Of a stretch of DNA of 64,000 nucleotides, positions 34,001-43,896 are shown one piece after another. Position 1 is the stretch's first letter. Each line of letters opens with the position of its first letter. The notes beneath the pieces are model-generated. The model ran no database searches and had not been told where the DNA came from. It saw nothing but the letters and a program-made list of their open reading frames with translations. The translations under genes were made by a program, and so were the position numbers. The stretch comes from Zantedeschia hybrid cultivar. Taxonomy: Eukaryota > Streptophyta > Magnoliopsida > Alismatales > Araceae. Where the stretch lies: positions 30,446,379 through 30,510,378 of the forward strand of contig JARZZO010000003.1 in the NCBI GenBank assembly GCA_030544215.1, given 5' to 3'.

Positions 34001-37000
34001 ATAGATTGTGATAACTTTTAAATGGCTGGATTATGGCTAGCAAAGTTAATGTGTGCAACAGTGTATGTAATGTTGACTAAGTATATAATTAAACCAGATC
34101 TAAAAATTTGAAACAATATTCTTTAGATCTTGGAAGTCAGTGGATAATAGTTTACTAGAGTTTCTTTACGACTTTGCCACCTGCAAAAAGATATAGAACC
34201 TAGGATGTTTCTTTACTTGCATTATCAAGCATTACACTCTTTGACATGTCGAGAATGACGTTTTGAAAACTAACTGGAATGGCATTGGGAAAAAAAAAGG
34301 TCTTGCAGATCAACTATATGTCAACTTACTGATGTCTTAAAAACAATCGCCTAAAGCCTACTGTTCTGTGCATGTTTGGCATAGTTGTTTTTTTGGAAAC
34401 TACTTTTAGCTTCTTCTTACAATGTTAAAAAAAAAAATTTAAGTGGTTATAACTAATTTTAAGAAAATAATAGGTGTAAGTGGTTATAACTAATTTTTAG
34501 TAGTTATAAGGTCAAACCTCTCTAATAACCCTCCTTTTTCTCCAATTCAGGAAGCTACAATTTGGAGCTTTTGGTTAGTAAGTCAGAAAAATAACCAAAT
34601 ATCATGGAAGTGGCTTCCAAAACCTACCTTTTTTCTCTCAAAAGAACTAGGAAAAAGTATAAAGGTGCTTCCAATTGGAAGCTGTGCCAAACACAGCCGT
34701 TGTCTCTCTTTTCTCAATAAGTTCTTTATCCTATTCTGTTGGGGTTGGCGATATGCATCTTATCTTATTAAAGGTTTTTGTGTCCCAATCTTATGAAGTT
34801 TATGATAAAAAATTGCATGCAGAGATTTTGATTGCAAATGTGCATCCTTTTTTTTTCCCCTTTTTACATGGATGCAATCATCATCATCATCATCATCATC
34901 GAGCCTTATCCTATTTATTTTGGGTTGGCTATATGAACCTAGGTAGGAAGAATCAGAGATCGAGCATGGATCAGCCTGGTGCAAATCAATCGGATTGGCC
35001 GATCCAATCCGATCTTAGACCGATACTAGGTTTATCCGGACTGGTCTCCCACTTATTTTTTTTAAAGAAAAAATGGTCTGATTTCGGTCCGATCTGATCT
35101 GATCTTGGACCGATCCTGACTGATCCCAGATCAGGACAGTGGAATGGGGATTGAAATAGGAGCTATTCGGGTCAAAACTGATCAGATCAGCTGATGCAAT
35201 CCGATCCGTGCCGCTCCTGCCTTCCTTGATATGAACATCTTATCTTGCCCCCCTTTAATCTATTAAAACATGTTTTTGTAGTTATAAGAAGATCATCTTC
35301 TTACTACATCAAAACAACTTATTAGAGGCCTTTCCCAATACATTCTGTCATGGTCCACTTGAATTTGATTGCACCTTCTAACCCTTGCTGAATTCAAAAC
35401 AATGCATTGCTTCCAGAAAATTGCCTGACATGAGGGAGAAAATTGGGTCCAGATTTATGATTGTAATGTGACAAATTTTAGTAAGTCCTAGTTGTGAACA
35501 TAATACACACTCTCTTCCTCTTTAACTCAGGCTTGGGACTGGCCACTGTAGAGTTGTTTTCTGACAAAGTACAATGATGAAGACTGAGTCTAATTTATCA
35601 AAATTTTAATGCCTGCACAGTACCCTAGAAAATGAATTAGTTGAAGACCTTCTGATGCCCCCTCAAAAAGTCCAAGTCTCCCCATTTTATGCCTCTACCT
35701 AATTTTTCAACAAAAAGCCTAGAACATGATGCCTTCTACTTTTTGTAAGGTGCATCTTGTTCATTTCTACCTTTGATTAAGGGTTTAACCCAACTGTAGC
35801 TGAGGAGATGTTGGAGGGGCAAGTGCAAGGATTTCAAGAGTGGAATTCAGAGGTCCATTGATCCTGGTTGGCTTCGATTCCAATTATGGTTCTGGTCAGA
35901 AACTGCCTGCTTCTGGGTGGCTTTGGCAGAAGAAGATGCCTGGGTGATGGGAAGAGCAACTTTGGACTGGTCACAGGACCACCAGCAATGGCTGGTCGTG
36001 GCAGCAAGACCATGATGAGAAGAAAACAACAGAAGAGAGAAGGTAAACAAGGGTAAGGAATATGGCAGGAGACAACTGCTACACCACGATGGTAGTGGCA
36101 AAATTGGCAACCAAAAGTGGCATTGGCATTGTCAGCCATGAGAAGTGGCAGCAGATGCAGCAGCAAATACTTGCATCGTTCCCCTTTCTTCCTCTTCTCC
36201 TTAATTAGGAAACACACAGGCCCGACTAATTTGTGATAAGACCCTTGCAAGTTCTAAAAAGTCCCCTAAATTCGGAACTGTAAATTAGTTCATGATAAAT
36301 AAATAAGTTTAAGATGAATATGCAAATAGTTTAAGATGAAGATGAATATGCAAATAGTTTAGCTGGTTGAGGCTAGAAACATTAAAACAGTGGTTTCCCG
36401 CAAGTTGGTTACATGCAAATATGTTTCTTATAAATTATAATTGTAAATACACAGTTATGCTTTATTAAAGAGTACAAAATGAAGATCCCCCAAACCCCTA
36501 CCTTCTCTTCTTTTCTTCCCACCTAGTCCACTTGAGGCAGAAGCCAAAAGGTTTCTTCCAAGCTCCTCCTTCCATACCATGCAGGTGAATCCCCAGGTAG
36601 AGAGGATGGTCTTCATGGTAAAGGCTTTAATTGCAGAAGAAACATAGAAACTGACTAGATAAAATGGAAAATCTACTAGGAAATGTAATATGGAGATTGT
36701 TTTTATGCATAAAATTTCAATCAATTCACTTATATTGCTCTTCTTTTTCATATTTGATGTATGATTGAGGTCTTGCTTTAATTTATAGGTGGACATGGCT
36801 GCACTGAAGCAAATGGGGGACAACGATCTCAAAGAGTTGGGCATACCAATGGTATCTTTTCTGTTCTTTATAGTCTTCTCTAGTTATTTCCCGTGTACGC
36901 TTCCATTACTAGCTGTAATAATTTGTTAGGGGTGATGACTTAAAACTGTTGTCTTGTCATGTCCTTATTTGCATGTTTAACAGTTCCTTGTTTTGGGTTA

Positions 37001-37850
37001 CATGTTTGTATTTATCAGTAATGGGATTAAAAGTTGTAACAGGTCATAAGTTACATGAGTTGTGAATCCATGCAAGGCATAACTAAATATGAAACATCTA
37101 AATGCAGGAGTACTGCCACTAATCTTATGTTTAAATGAAAGCCTCTTGGGATGTACATGCTTCATCACTCCATTAACTAAAGCCTCTTGAGACACATGCC
37201 ACATTACTCCATTCATGCAGCCAATATTAGTATTGTTGAGTTTTTTGAGATGACATTTTGGCATATACTGTATGAGGTAGTCGCACATCAGCATGTGGAT
37301 GATCAGTTTGAAGGACATGATCCAACTTCAAAGTCTTATTTTCCAGAATGACATTCATTTAATCTTTATTATTCTTCAATGCTAGTGTTTTCTTTAATCA
37401 CTAAGTACAAAATTATCTCACAACAATGAATCTGTTGTTTGACTTTACACTTTATTTTTGACTGACATGTAGGTTCCAAGAACTGTCTGGTATTTGCTAT
37501 TCTTGAATCACCAATATGTCCTAGTTCTGTAAACACATTCTACGTATAATTTGATTTCTTTGAGCTAGAATGATCTTTGCTTTTCAGTATTATCTTTGCG
37601 GCCTCAGTTCTAGGGGCGTCATTCAATTCTAAAAACTTCTTTGCCATTCTTAGACAAACACTAAGTTCTAGAATTACGGGAATTGTTGGGTTCTATTTTA
37701 TTTATCATCTTTTCCTCCCTCCCCTAGTCCGAATAAAAGAAAAATGCTCTTGGGTAGATGAATGATGAATCGACTCGATGATCTTTGCAGGGGCCAAGAA
37801 AAAAGATCCTTCTTGCTGTTTCGTCGCGCCCCCGGCAACGACATGCCTGA
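28084..37850 (+). CDS. SAM-domain protein, seven coding exons
   Basis: Exons: 28084-28131, 29116-29249, 30249-30313, 30405-30925, 33430-33510, 36789-36851, 37791-37850. All six introns have GT-AG ends and the exons sum to 972 nt, giving 323 residues and a TGA stop. The protein starts MAAKPQVTITLGRSGRVVKR, a conserved opening of a plant SAM-protein family. A long polar, probably disordered middle follows (residues about 60-256, including NDLRFKLMCKNM). A sterile alpha motif occupies residues 257-312, encoded across the last three exons (TSLGSLLNYLGLGKYAILF, MAALKQMGDNDLKELGI, GPRKKILLAV). SAM domains mediate protein-protein and sometimes RNA contacts; animal Bicaudal-C-type proteins share this SAM type. 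The substrate or partner is unknown. Exon 3 and the 91-bp intron 3 are the least certain part. Introns 4 and 5 (2.5 and 3.3 kb) are swollen by SINE and MITE insertions. Confidence 0.85.
31305..31545 (-). mobile_element. Au-like SINE in intron 4, with duplicated tail
   Basis: Read on the minus strand it has a degenerate B-box region (GGTCACAGGTTTAAAACC near 31480-31500), then AAACAACCTCTTTG and a GGGTAAGGCTGCATA segment, the layout of the widespread plant Au SINE. The 3' part (AAAAAGGGCAGCC...TCTGGGAAGGG on the plus strand) occurs twice in tandem, at about 31309 and 31379, with a period near 70 bp. Confidence 0.6.
31843..32733. mobile_element. MITE with GGGCATGTTTGGCA-type ends, split by a nested insertion
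   Basis: The left end TTAAGGGCATGTTTGGCATA and right end TGCCAAATATGCCTTAA are inverted repeats, typical of hAT- or Harbinger-like MITEs in plants. Without the nested insertion (about 31900-32495) it would be about 290 bp. It has no ORF and lies in intron 4 of the SAM gene. Confidence 0.65.
31900..32495. mobile_element. Nested Mutator-like MITE
   Basis: The ends GGGTTGCAAATGAACCAAG and (reverse complement of the right end) GGGTGCAAACGAGCCAAG are inverted repeats. CATGGCTCTAG occurs at 31890-31900 and 32496-32506, consistent with a 9-11 bp Mutator-type target duplication. The interior is rich in GCTCG/AAGCTTG words and is non-coding. Confidence 0.75.
34369..34695. mobile_element. Second MITE with TGTTTGGCA-type ends, intron 5
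   Basis: The left end TGCATGTTTGGCATAG and the right end CTGTGCCAAACACA are inverted repeats. The right part also contains GCTTCCAATTGGAAGCT, as in the MITE at 31843, so the two are related. The target duplication is not clear. Confidence 0.55.
34873..34945. mobile_element. Possible 3' tail of an RTE-type LINE
   Basis: A (CAT/ATC)n run followed by TTTTGGGTTGGCTATATGAA, a word recurring at the 3' ends of plant RTE-like LINE copies. Only the tail is present. Confidence 0.35.
34960..35220. repeat. GATCCGATC-rich degenerate repeat in intron 5
   Basis: Irregular repetition of CCGATC/GGACCGAT words with a short A-rich interruption, non-coding. It resembles the internal filler of plant MITEs; ends were not found. 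Confidence 0.4.
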
Positions 37851-38374
37851 GAGCAGTCTCATGCAACTTAGCTTCTGCCTTCTGCAGGTGTCCACAATTG
37901 GGTTATTTTGTATCCCATTATAGTGGCCCACTTTTTTGTACATTGCCTAATTAACGTTTGGAAATAGATTGGCAGTATAAGTAACATTCATAGATTGGCA
38001 GCAGAAGTAGCATTCATCATTGATTAAATTCAGACCATGATATGTACATATGCCTCACTAACCCTACTCTAGAATTTATTTTGTTTACTCGCGAAGTATA
38101 AGAATGATGACAGACAAAAGAGATGTATAATGTCCACAGCCAATGTTGTATGAATGCCCACAATCTAAGATAAACGTGAAGGTGTTCTGTCGTGGTTTTC
38201 TTCAAAACTTCTCACCGTTCTCCACCTCGATAGCAAACATCAAGTTCTCCCTCACAGCTATTTTGCTTTTGTGCTCATTTCGAGGGCAATGATTAGAATG
38301 CAGTCTCTAATAGCAGCACAAGAAAATGGAGGACGAATGCTGTGGACAATGTCACCAAGTCGAGATTCGGGAAA
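37851..38374. other. 3' UTR and downstream flank of the SAM-domain gene
   Basis: Sequence after the TGA at 37848-37850. No second gene is seen. A poly(A) site cannot be fixed from sequence alone. Confidence 0.4.
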
Positions 38375-38449
38375 AGATTAGTCCGACGAAAAAATCTTAA
38401 GTAGGCAAAAAATCTGAAAGCTTTGTAAAAAAGTTGTGAAAGATACATA

Positions 38450-38480
<31 letters not shown>

Positions 38481-38705
38481 AGTGAGTGAGTTTGTTTTCA
38501 AAAAGTATATTTTTTTGGAAAATATGTAATTAAATTGTGACTTTTTGAATTTATGAAGATTTTAAAGATTCATTCAAGAAATTGAAATTTATTTGTGAGA
38601 AATATGTTAAGATAAAAAAGTGTGATTAAATCGTGATCTTTTCAAAAAATAAGAGATTTATGAGCACGATGATTTTAAAAAATTGGAGATTTATTTTACA
38701 CTGCA
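38375..38705. repeat. Dispersed non-coding repeat, copy 1
   Basis: It shares AAAAAATCTGAAAGCTTTGT, GTGAAAGATAC and the distal GAGATTTATTTTACACTG with 55640-55713 plus 56786-56975. It includes a (TA)n run at 38455-38480. Its class is unknown; long AAATCGTGATTTTT-like inverted words suggest a MITE. Confidence 0.55.
38455..38480. repeat. (TA)n microsatellite
   Basis: Thirteen TA dinucleotides inside the dispersed repeat. Confidence 0.95.
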
Positions 38706-38775
38706 AGGTGTAGCATAGTGCAGAGCTGTGAGATTAGACTCACATGTGATCTAATGGTTTGGTGTGCATGTGTGC

Positions 38776-38780
<5 letters not shown>

Positions 38781-38812
<32 letters not shown>
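38781..38812. repeat. (CT)n microsatellite
   Basis: Sixteen CT dinucleotides in intergenic DNA. Confidence 0.95.
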
Positions 38813-38815
<3 letters not shown>

Positions 38816-41417
38816 TGAGACTGTGATGAAAAAATGGTACAGACATTTGGTGCATGTGAGAGATGATATAGAGCTTGTGTATGATTTTTTCAAATAAAAA
38901 AAAAAAATCTCCCTTATATAGTCACTGTAAGAGCAATCATTCTCATGCTACCTAACAGAGTTTGTGTGTGCATATCGTTGAAGAATCTTATTGGAGAGTG
39001 ACCCAGAGGAAAGGAGTGAGCAGTTTCGCAAGCAAACTGGACAGACGAAGGCCTCTTTTGAGAACAAACATAGAAGAAAGACTCCTAATGTTGGAAATTT
39101 TGGAGGTCTGAGATTTATGGTAGGAATCTACTTGCATTTTCTTTTTTTGGGAGAGATCAAACTAGTTTTGGGAGAGACATGAGTTGAACCCAACACTCTC
39201 TGAAAAAGATAACTTTTGTAAAGGAGCAATTTTAAAAGTGGAACTCATTGTTTACCTCCCAGTGCAGATCCAGTGTTCATCCAGTGGGGTCTTGGGATCT
39301 CACTGGATTTTGTCAAATTCATTACCCAATTCAAAACAGTCTAGTCTGAGAACCCACTAATCTTGTCCAGGACCCCACTGGCTCAGCCCAGAACCCTATA
39401 TGATTTAGTCTAAGACTCACTGACCCAGTCATGTTTATGACCTAATGTCCGATTGACCTTACTGGATAAAATTTCTGCGTTTGTCGCTACTCCTCCTGGC
39501 TTTCATTAACAATAATGATTATTATTATCATTCTTTTCTTCTAAGAATGTTCCTAAACGCACATGTTAGAACATGATTGGAAACAGAATTTTGGACAAGT
39601 TAGGAAATGAACTCTACATTGTGGTGTTACATACCGCGTGACAACAAAGTCTTAACTGATGGAGATTGACCGAGGTTAACGTCAAAATTTTCGCTTTCTT
39701 AAAACAAATAAGGTTGCCTTGACCACCCTGGATCTACTATTAGCGAAAGTTATGTTTTCGAAAGGTCAGGTAGGTCGTAGTTATTTATGAACAACTTCTT
39801 AATCATGCAGTGTTTGAATGTGGCAATATATTAAGATATCTAAAGTCAAATACATGTTTCTCATAATAAAACACTGTCAACGTCCTCCGGGTGTTATATC
39901 TCCAATGTGTTGAAGCTAATGTGGACTTTTGAAAACGGGCCTTCTAATTAGAGTAATATTGTGCAGCAAGTCCAGTCACACTTTACAACTCTTTGCCATT
40001 AGACCATGTGACTAATTCAGTCAGTTGAGACGAGCTAACATGATCACCCCCTATAGTATTTTGATTAACAAATATGTATTTGTCAATCAAAGACTGTATT
40101 TATCACTTGAGCATGTATTTATCAAACAAAATATTATGGGATTAGTTGTGTCAACTCGTCCAGTTGGCCAAATTGACCATGTGGTTCAACCACATAGAGT
40201 TGTATGGGGTGACTACGGAACTTAGCAAGTATTACTCTTTTAATTATCAGCCTCCATAAACTTTTAGTATTATAGATAACTCCTCTCAATTTGATCATTT
40301 ACGAATGACCCCACAATCTCAACTTTTTTTACAAAAATCTTTTTGGGCACTTTTTTGGTGCCCATTTAAGAGCCCTACATCAATTCACGGTAGATTGTGA
40401 TAACTTATTCCTAAATACTTGAATTACATAGACTTTTTTTTGTAAATAAGCATATTTTTTGGGAGTTATTTTTAATTATATCTTTAAAGGCTCTATGAGA
40501 CCGGATTGTACCACAAGGTAACATGAGGAAACGACCTCATCTCTTCCAAGCTCCAAATTATTAAATTGCCACACTCTTGCATTCCTTTGATGTTTCGAAC
40601 TTTCTACTAGTCCTTCTCTTACATCTGATACATGGGGAAACCTTGTGGGTGTACAGATAAACTTACGAGTGAGTCAGCTATCCTGAGTCTTGGCATTTGG
40701 AGAAAGGATGAATGTTCTGGTTTCTTGGACTCGGGTGATGATGTTGATGACATTAAGGTCTTAAGTTCGAAGAGAATGAAGTCTTAACGGGTGTTTGATT
40801 GCATTTCTAGATATTTCTCTCTCTCTCTCAATTTTAATTTTGAAGAGAAAATAGAACTTAATCTCCATTTGGAGTCATCTAACCTATTTTTTAAAGAAGA
40901 ATTTCACTCTTCATTAAACTCTCAATAAACAATAGGTTGAGACTGTTTTGTTTTTGGAAGAACTCTCAAATAAAAAATAGGTTGACACTGTTTTGTTTAT
41001 GAAAGAAAGGCTTGCATGATTTCCTCCGTATTTTCTCCCTTCTTCTTCGACTTGCTGCACCGCCAGGCAGTGTGTCGAATTTATTTTGTTGACCGTGGAC
41101 AAATTCTGATTTGGGCATTTGCCTAAAATGGAGCGAATTTGAAGATATTTTGAGGAAAATACATCCTAACTTGGAAAACACATCCTTCACCAGACACAAT
41201 TTGAAGATATTTTGAGGAAAATATTTTACAAAATAAAATAAAAACAAACATGTGAAAACATTTGCAAGGAAATGACCTAAGAAAACCTTTTCTTCTAAAA
41301 TACATTTTGCATTTCTCACTAGATGGACCCTTTAGCAAAGTCCGAGTGCAAGTTCTTTAAGAAAAGTTAGGCCCAAGCTGGACGGAAACATATTTCTCTG
41401 TATTTAAGAATCATTGT
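38813..41417. other. Intergenic region before the plus-strand Tekay element
   Basis: No gene recognised. 39261-39440 has loosely repeated ACCCACTGG/GACCC words. 40917-41005 is a 44-45 bp tandem duplication (AACTCTCAA...GGTTGA...TTTTGTTT). A 20-bp direct repeat AGATATTTTGAGGAAAAT occurs near 41143 and 41204. The stretch ends with the target copy ATTGT (41413-41417). Confidence 0.5.
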
Positions 41418-43739
41418 TGTAAGGATCGTGACCTTCGGATCCGGTTTTCGGGTTCGGACCTTGTAGTTCTAGCCTTGTGAGGGCGGAGGTTCTGAGTTGA
41501 TTCGCGTCAGGACATCGGGGAGCGTTTTAAACGGCGTCCACCGTTGCAGACGCATTTCAGGTTCTGCCACGTGGGTGCCACGTGGGCTGGCTTCGGGCCG
41601 CGTAGGTACGGCCCTGTCTTGTCGCCTGAACGGCGTCCACGTGTGTCGACGCCTTTCAGACTGCGACTCCGGGATTGTCAGAGTACGGCCCTGACATGTT
41701 GACTGAACGGCGTCTGCCTTGAACGACGCATTTCAGAGTCTTGTCAGAGTAGCCGTCACATCAACTGAATGGCGTCCGTAGATGTCGACGCGTTTTAGCC
41801 AGTCTCTGGTTAACCCCGTGAGCCCTCCTTCTTTCCCTCATTTTCTCCTTCCTTCCTCTCTTTCCCCTCCGACGAACTCGGCGGCGATCCCTTCCTCCTC
41901 CCACCGTTTCATCTCTCCCTCCACTCCATCCTCTACCTAGCTCCTACCACTACCACCTCCACTTCCACTGCGGCGTTCTACTCTCCGGACGGCGGCCGAC
42001 GTCACGGAGGAGCAAGGACGACCACGGCGGTACCGGCGGCGGCGTGGGGCGAGTCGGGTGGACGGCTTGAAGCTCGGAGGCGTTCAAGTGTTCGGTAGGG
42101 TGACGGTTCCCCTTAGCATCGCGTTATTGGCCATGTTTACCCCGTTTAAGCTTGTTTGATCTTTGGTTTCGGGGGGTAGAATGAGCATGTTTAGGAATTC
42201 TTTTGATGACATGGGGGATTTCCATGAATGTGTTGCCTATGGCTAGTATCACTCCTCTTTTCCCTCCGTTTTTGGGTGAATTTTGGGGTGTTTTGGGGTT
42301 GGAAAGGGAGCCCTCGGGCGCAGGCGACTCTGGTTCCTGGGGTTAAAACACGTCGTGCATGGACGACGCCTTTTTGAAGGGCGTCGAGCCATCACGACGC
42401 CTTTTAGACAGGAATCGCCTGACAGAGAGTCTGCCAGTTCGGGGATCCTGGGACTAAAAGACGTCATGGGTGAACGACGCGTTTTCGAATGGCGTCGGTT
42501 AACCATGACGCCTTTTAAAGGCAGAAATCCCATGAGTAAGGGACTTGGAATTTCCGGATTTATGTGTTGATTGGCGTCTGAGGATGTCGACGCCTTTTAA
42601 AAGGCGACTACTGGTGTCGACGCCTTTTAGGCCTGATTCTGTAGACTGTTTTACATGAACCTGTACTTGGAGCTTGAATGGCGTCGGCCTTGGGCGACGC
42701 GATTCAAGACAGAACCTCACTAAATTATGCCAGTAAAACGTGTTTATACTGTTAGATAGATGGTTAATGCATGCTTTAGTGTACCGATTGAGATGGATTC
42801 TTCATAATCGGATGGTTCTATATGTGTGTTATGCGATCGCGGACTTTTCACGTGACCGGATCGCACTGTGTTGGGTTTTGAGTTACTGTGGACCTGGAGT
42901 GACATTGTAGCACTTTATCACCCTGTGCTGGTGGGGGCGTGAGCACAGCGCCGGTGGGGGCGTGGGCGGGGTGACGCCTAGTGAGAGAGGGTCACCTGGT
43001 GAACCCCGGGGTTAGCTAGTACCGGTGTCGGAGTGGTACATTCGGAGAGTCACTCATGCTGAGGGAAGGAGTAGCCACCTGAGCCGGTTGGGCCGGAGTA
43101 GCTAGCGTGCTATCCGAGGGGTTACTGTTTGGTCTCAGCGGGTCGAGGTTTTTCCACTGTTGTTGTGTGGTTAGCGAGTTTTATCGAGACGACAGTTGTG
43201 GTTTTCCTAGTCGGCTGGTTTAATATATGCATGCTTGTTATAATGTGAATTCACGTTAAGAATTAGGAATTGTACCTCTTGTGCTTATCTCCTTTCCGTT
43301 AGCTGTACCTTGCACTTGTGGGTGTGTGCGTGGGCAGTGGGGATCGAAGGATCCCTACTGAGTCTTGTCTTTGAGACTCACCCCTCCTGCGGTTTTTAGG
43401 TGAGGACTCTCAGCAGACCTAGCGAGGAGAGTGCGGCCGTGAGTTGAGCACCGTCAGCAGTTGTTCCGGGGTATGCCCCGACGTAGTTGTGATTTTATTT
43501 TTGGCCTGTACGCTTAATTATTTCCTTCATGTTGGAATATGTAATTATTTGCTGTATCGAGTCGCATTGTAATAACTTTTAATTCCTGCACTTTTATTTC
43601 AGTTCAATGCGATGTGAATGTTTAACTTAGTTTATTATTTATCTCTCAGACTTGATTAGATCCTGGTTTGCTTCCAAATTAATGATTCGGTACCCATTTA
43701 GTAATCGGATCCCCGATTATAGGGTGGCGGGTCATTACA
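41418..43739 (+). repeat. 5' LTR of the plus-strand Tekay element
   Basis: TGTAAGGATCG...CATTACA, CpG-rich. It holds about eleven dyad modules GGCGTC-(10-13 nt)-GACGCC in two clusters (41528-41800 and 42345-42715), a CT-rich tract (41825-41960) and a GGTGGGGGCGTG repeat pair near 42930-42965. Confidence 0.95.
41528..42715. repeat. Dyad modules GGCGTC...GACGCC within the LTR
   Basis: Modules start near 41528, 41630, 41705, 41767, 42348, 42378, 42456, 42488, 42572, 42599 and 42676. Each is about 30 nt: GAAYGGCGTC, a variable 10-13 nt loop, then CGACGCSTTTYAG. Arms are conserved and loops vary. Modules 5-6, 7-8 and 9-10 abut in pairs. The same modules recur in the other three Tekay LTRs of the window. 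Confidence 0.8.
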
Positions 43740-43741
43740 GT

Positions 43742-43753
43742 TGGTATCAGAGC
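43742..43753 (+). other. Primer-binding site of the plus-strand Tekay element
   Basis: TGGTATCAGAGC lies two bases after the 5' LTR. Initiator tRNA-Met type. Confidence 0.88.
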
Positions 43754-43896
43754 ATACGGTCTGGCAAATAAATAAATAACTAGGTTAAATATCATAAACT
43801 CGGCAAATAAATACATTATCCCGTACGGGCACGGCGGTAGCATAGGCTTTAGGAATCTAATTAGAACTTTTTGATTTTGTAATTGTAGGCGAGTAG

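Noticed and set aside
34861..35097. Coding potential around the CAT repeat
   Set aside because: Histidine run from a microsatellite; flanking words fit a LINE tail and MITE filler.
35834..36250. 138-codon antisense frame in intron 5 of the SAM gene
   Set aside because: No recognisable domain, no splice or promoter support, composition like the surrounding intron.
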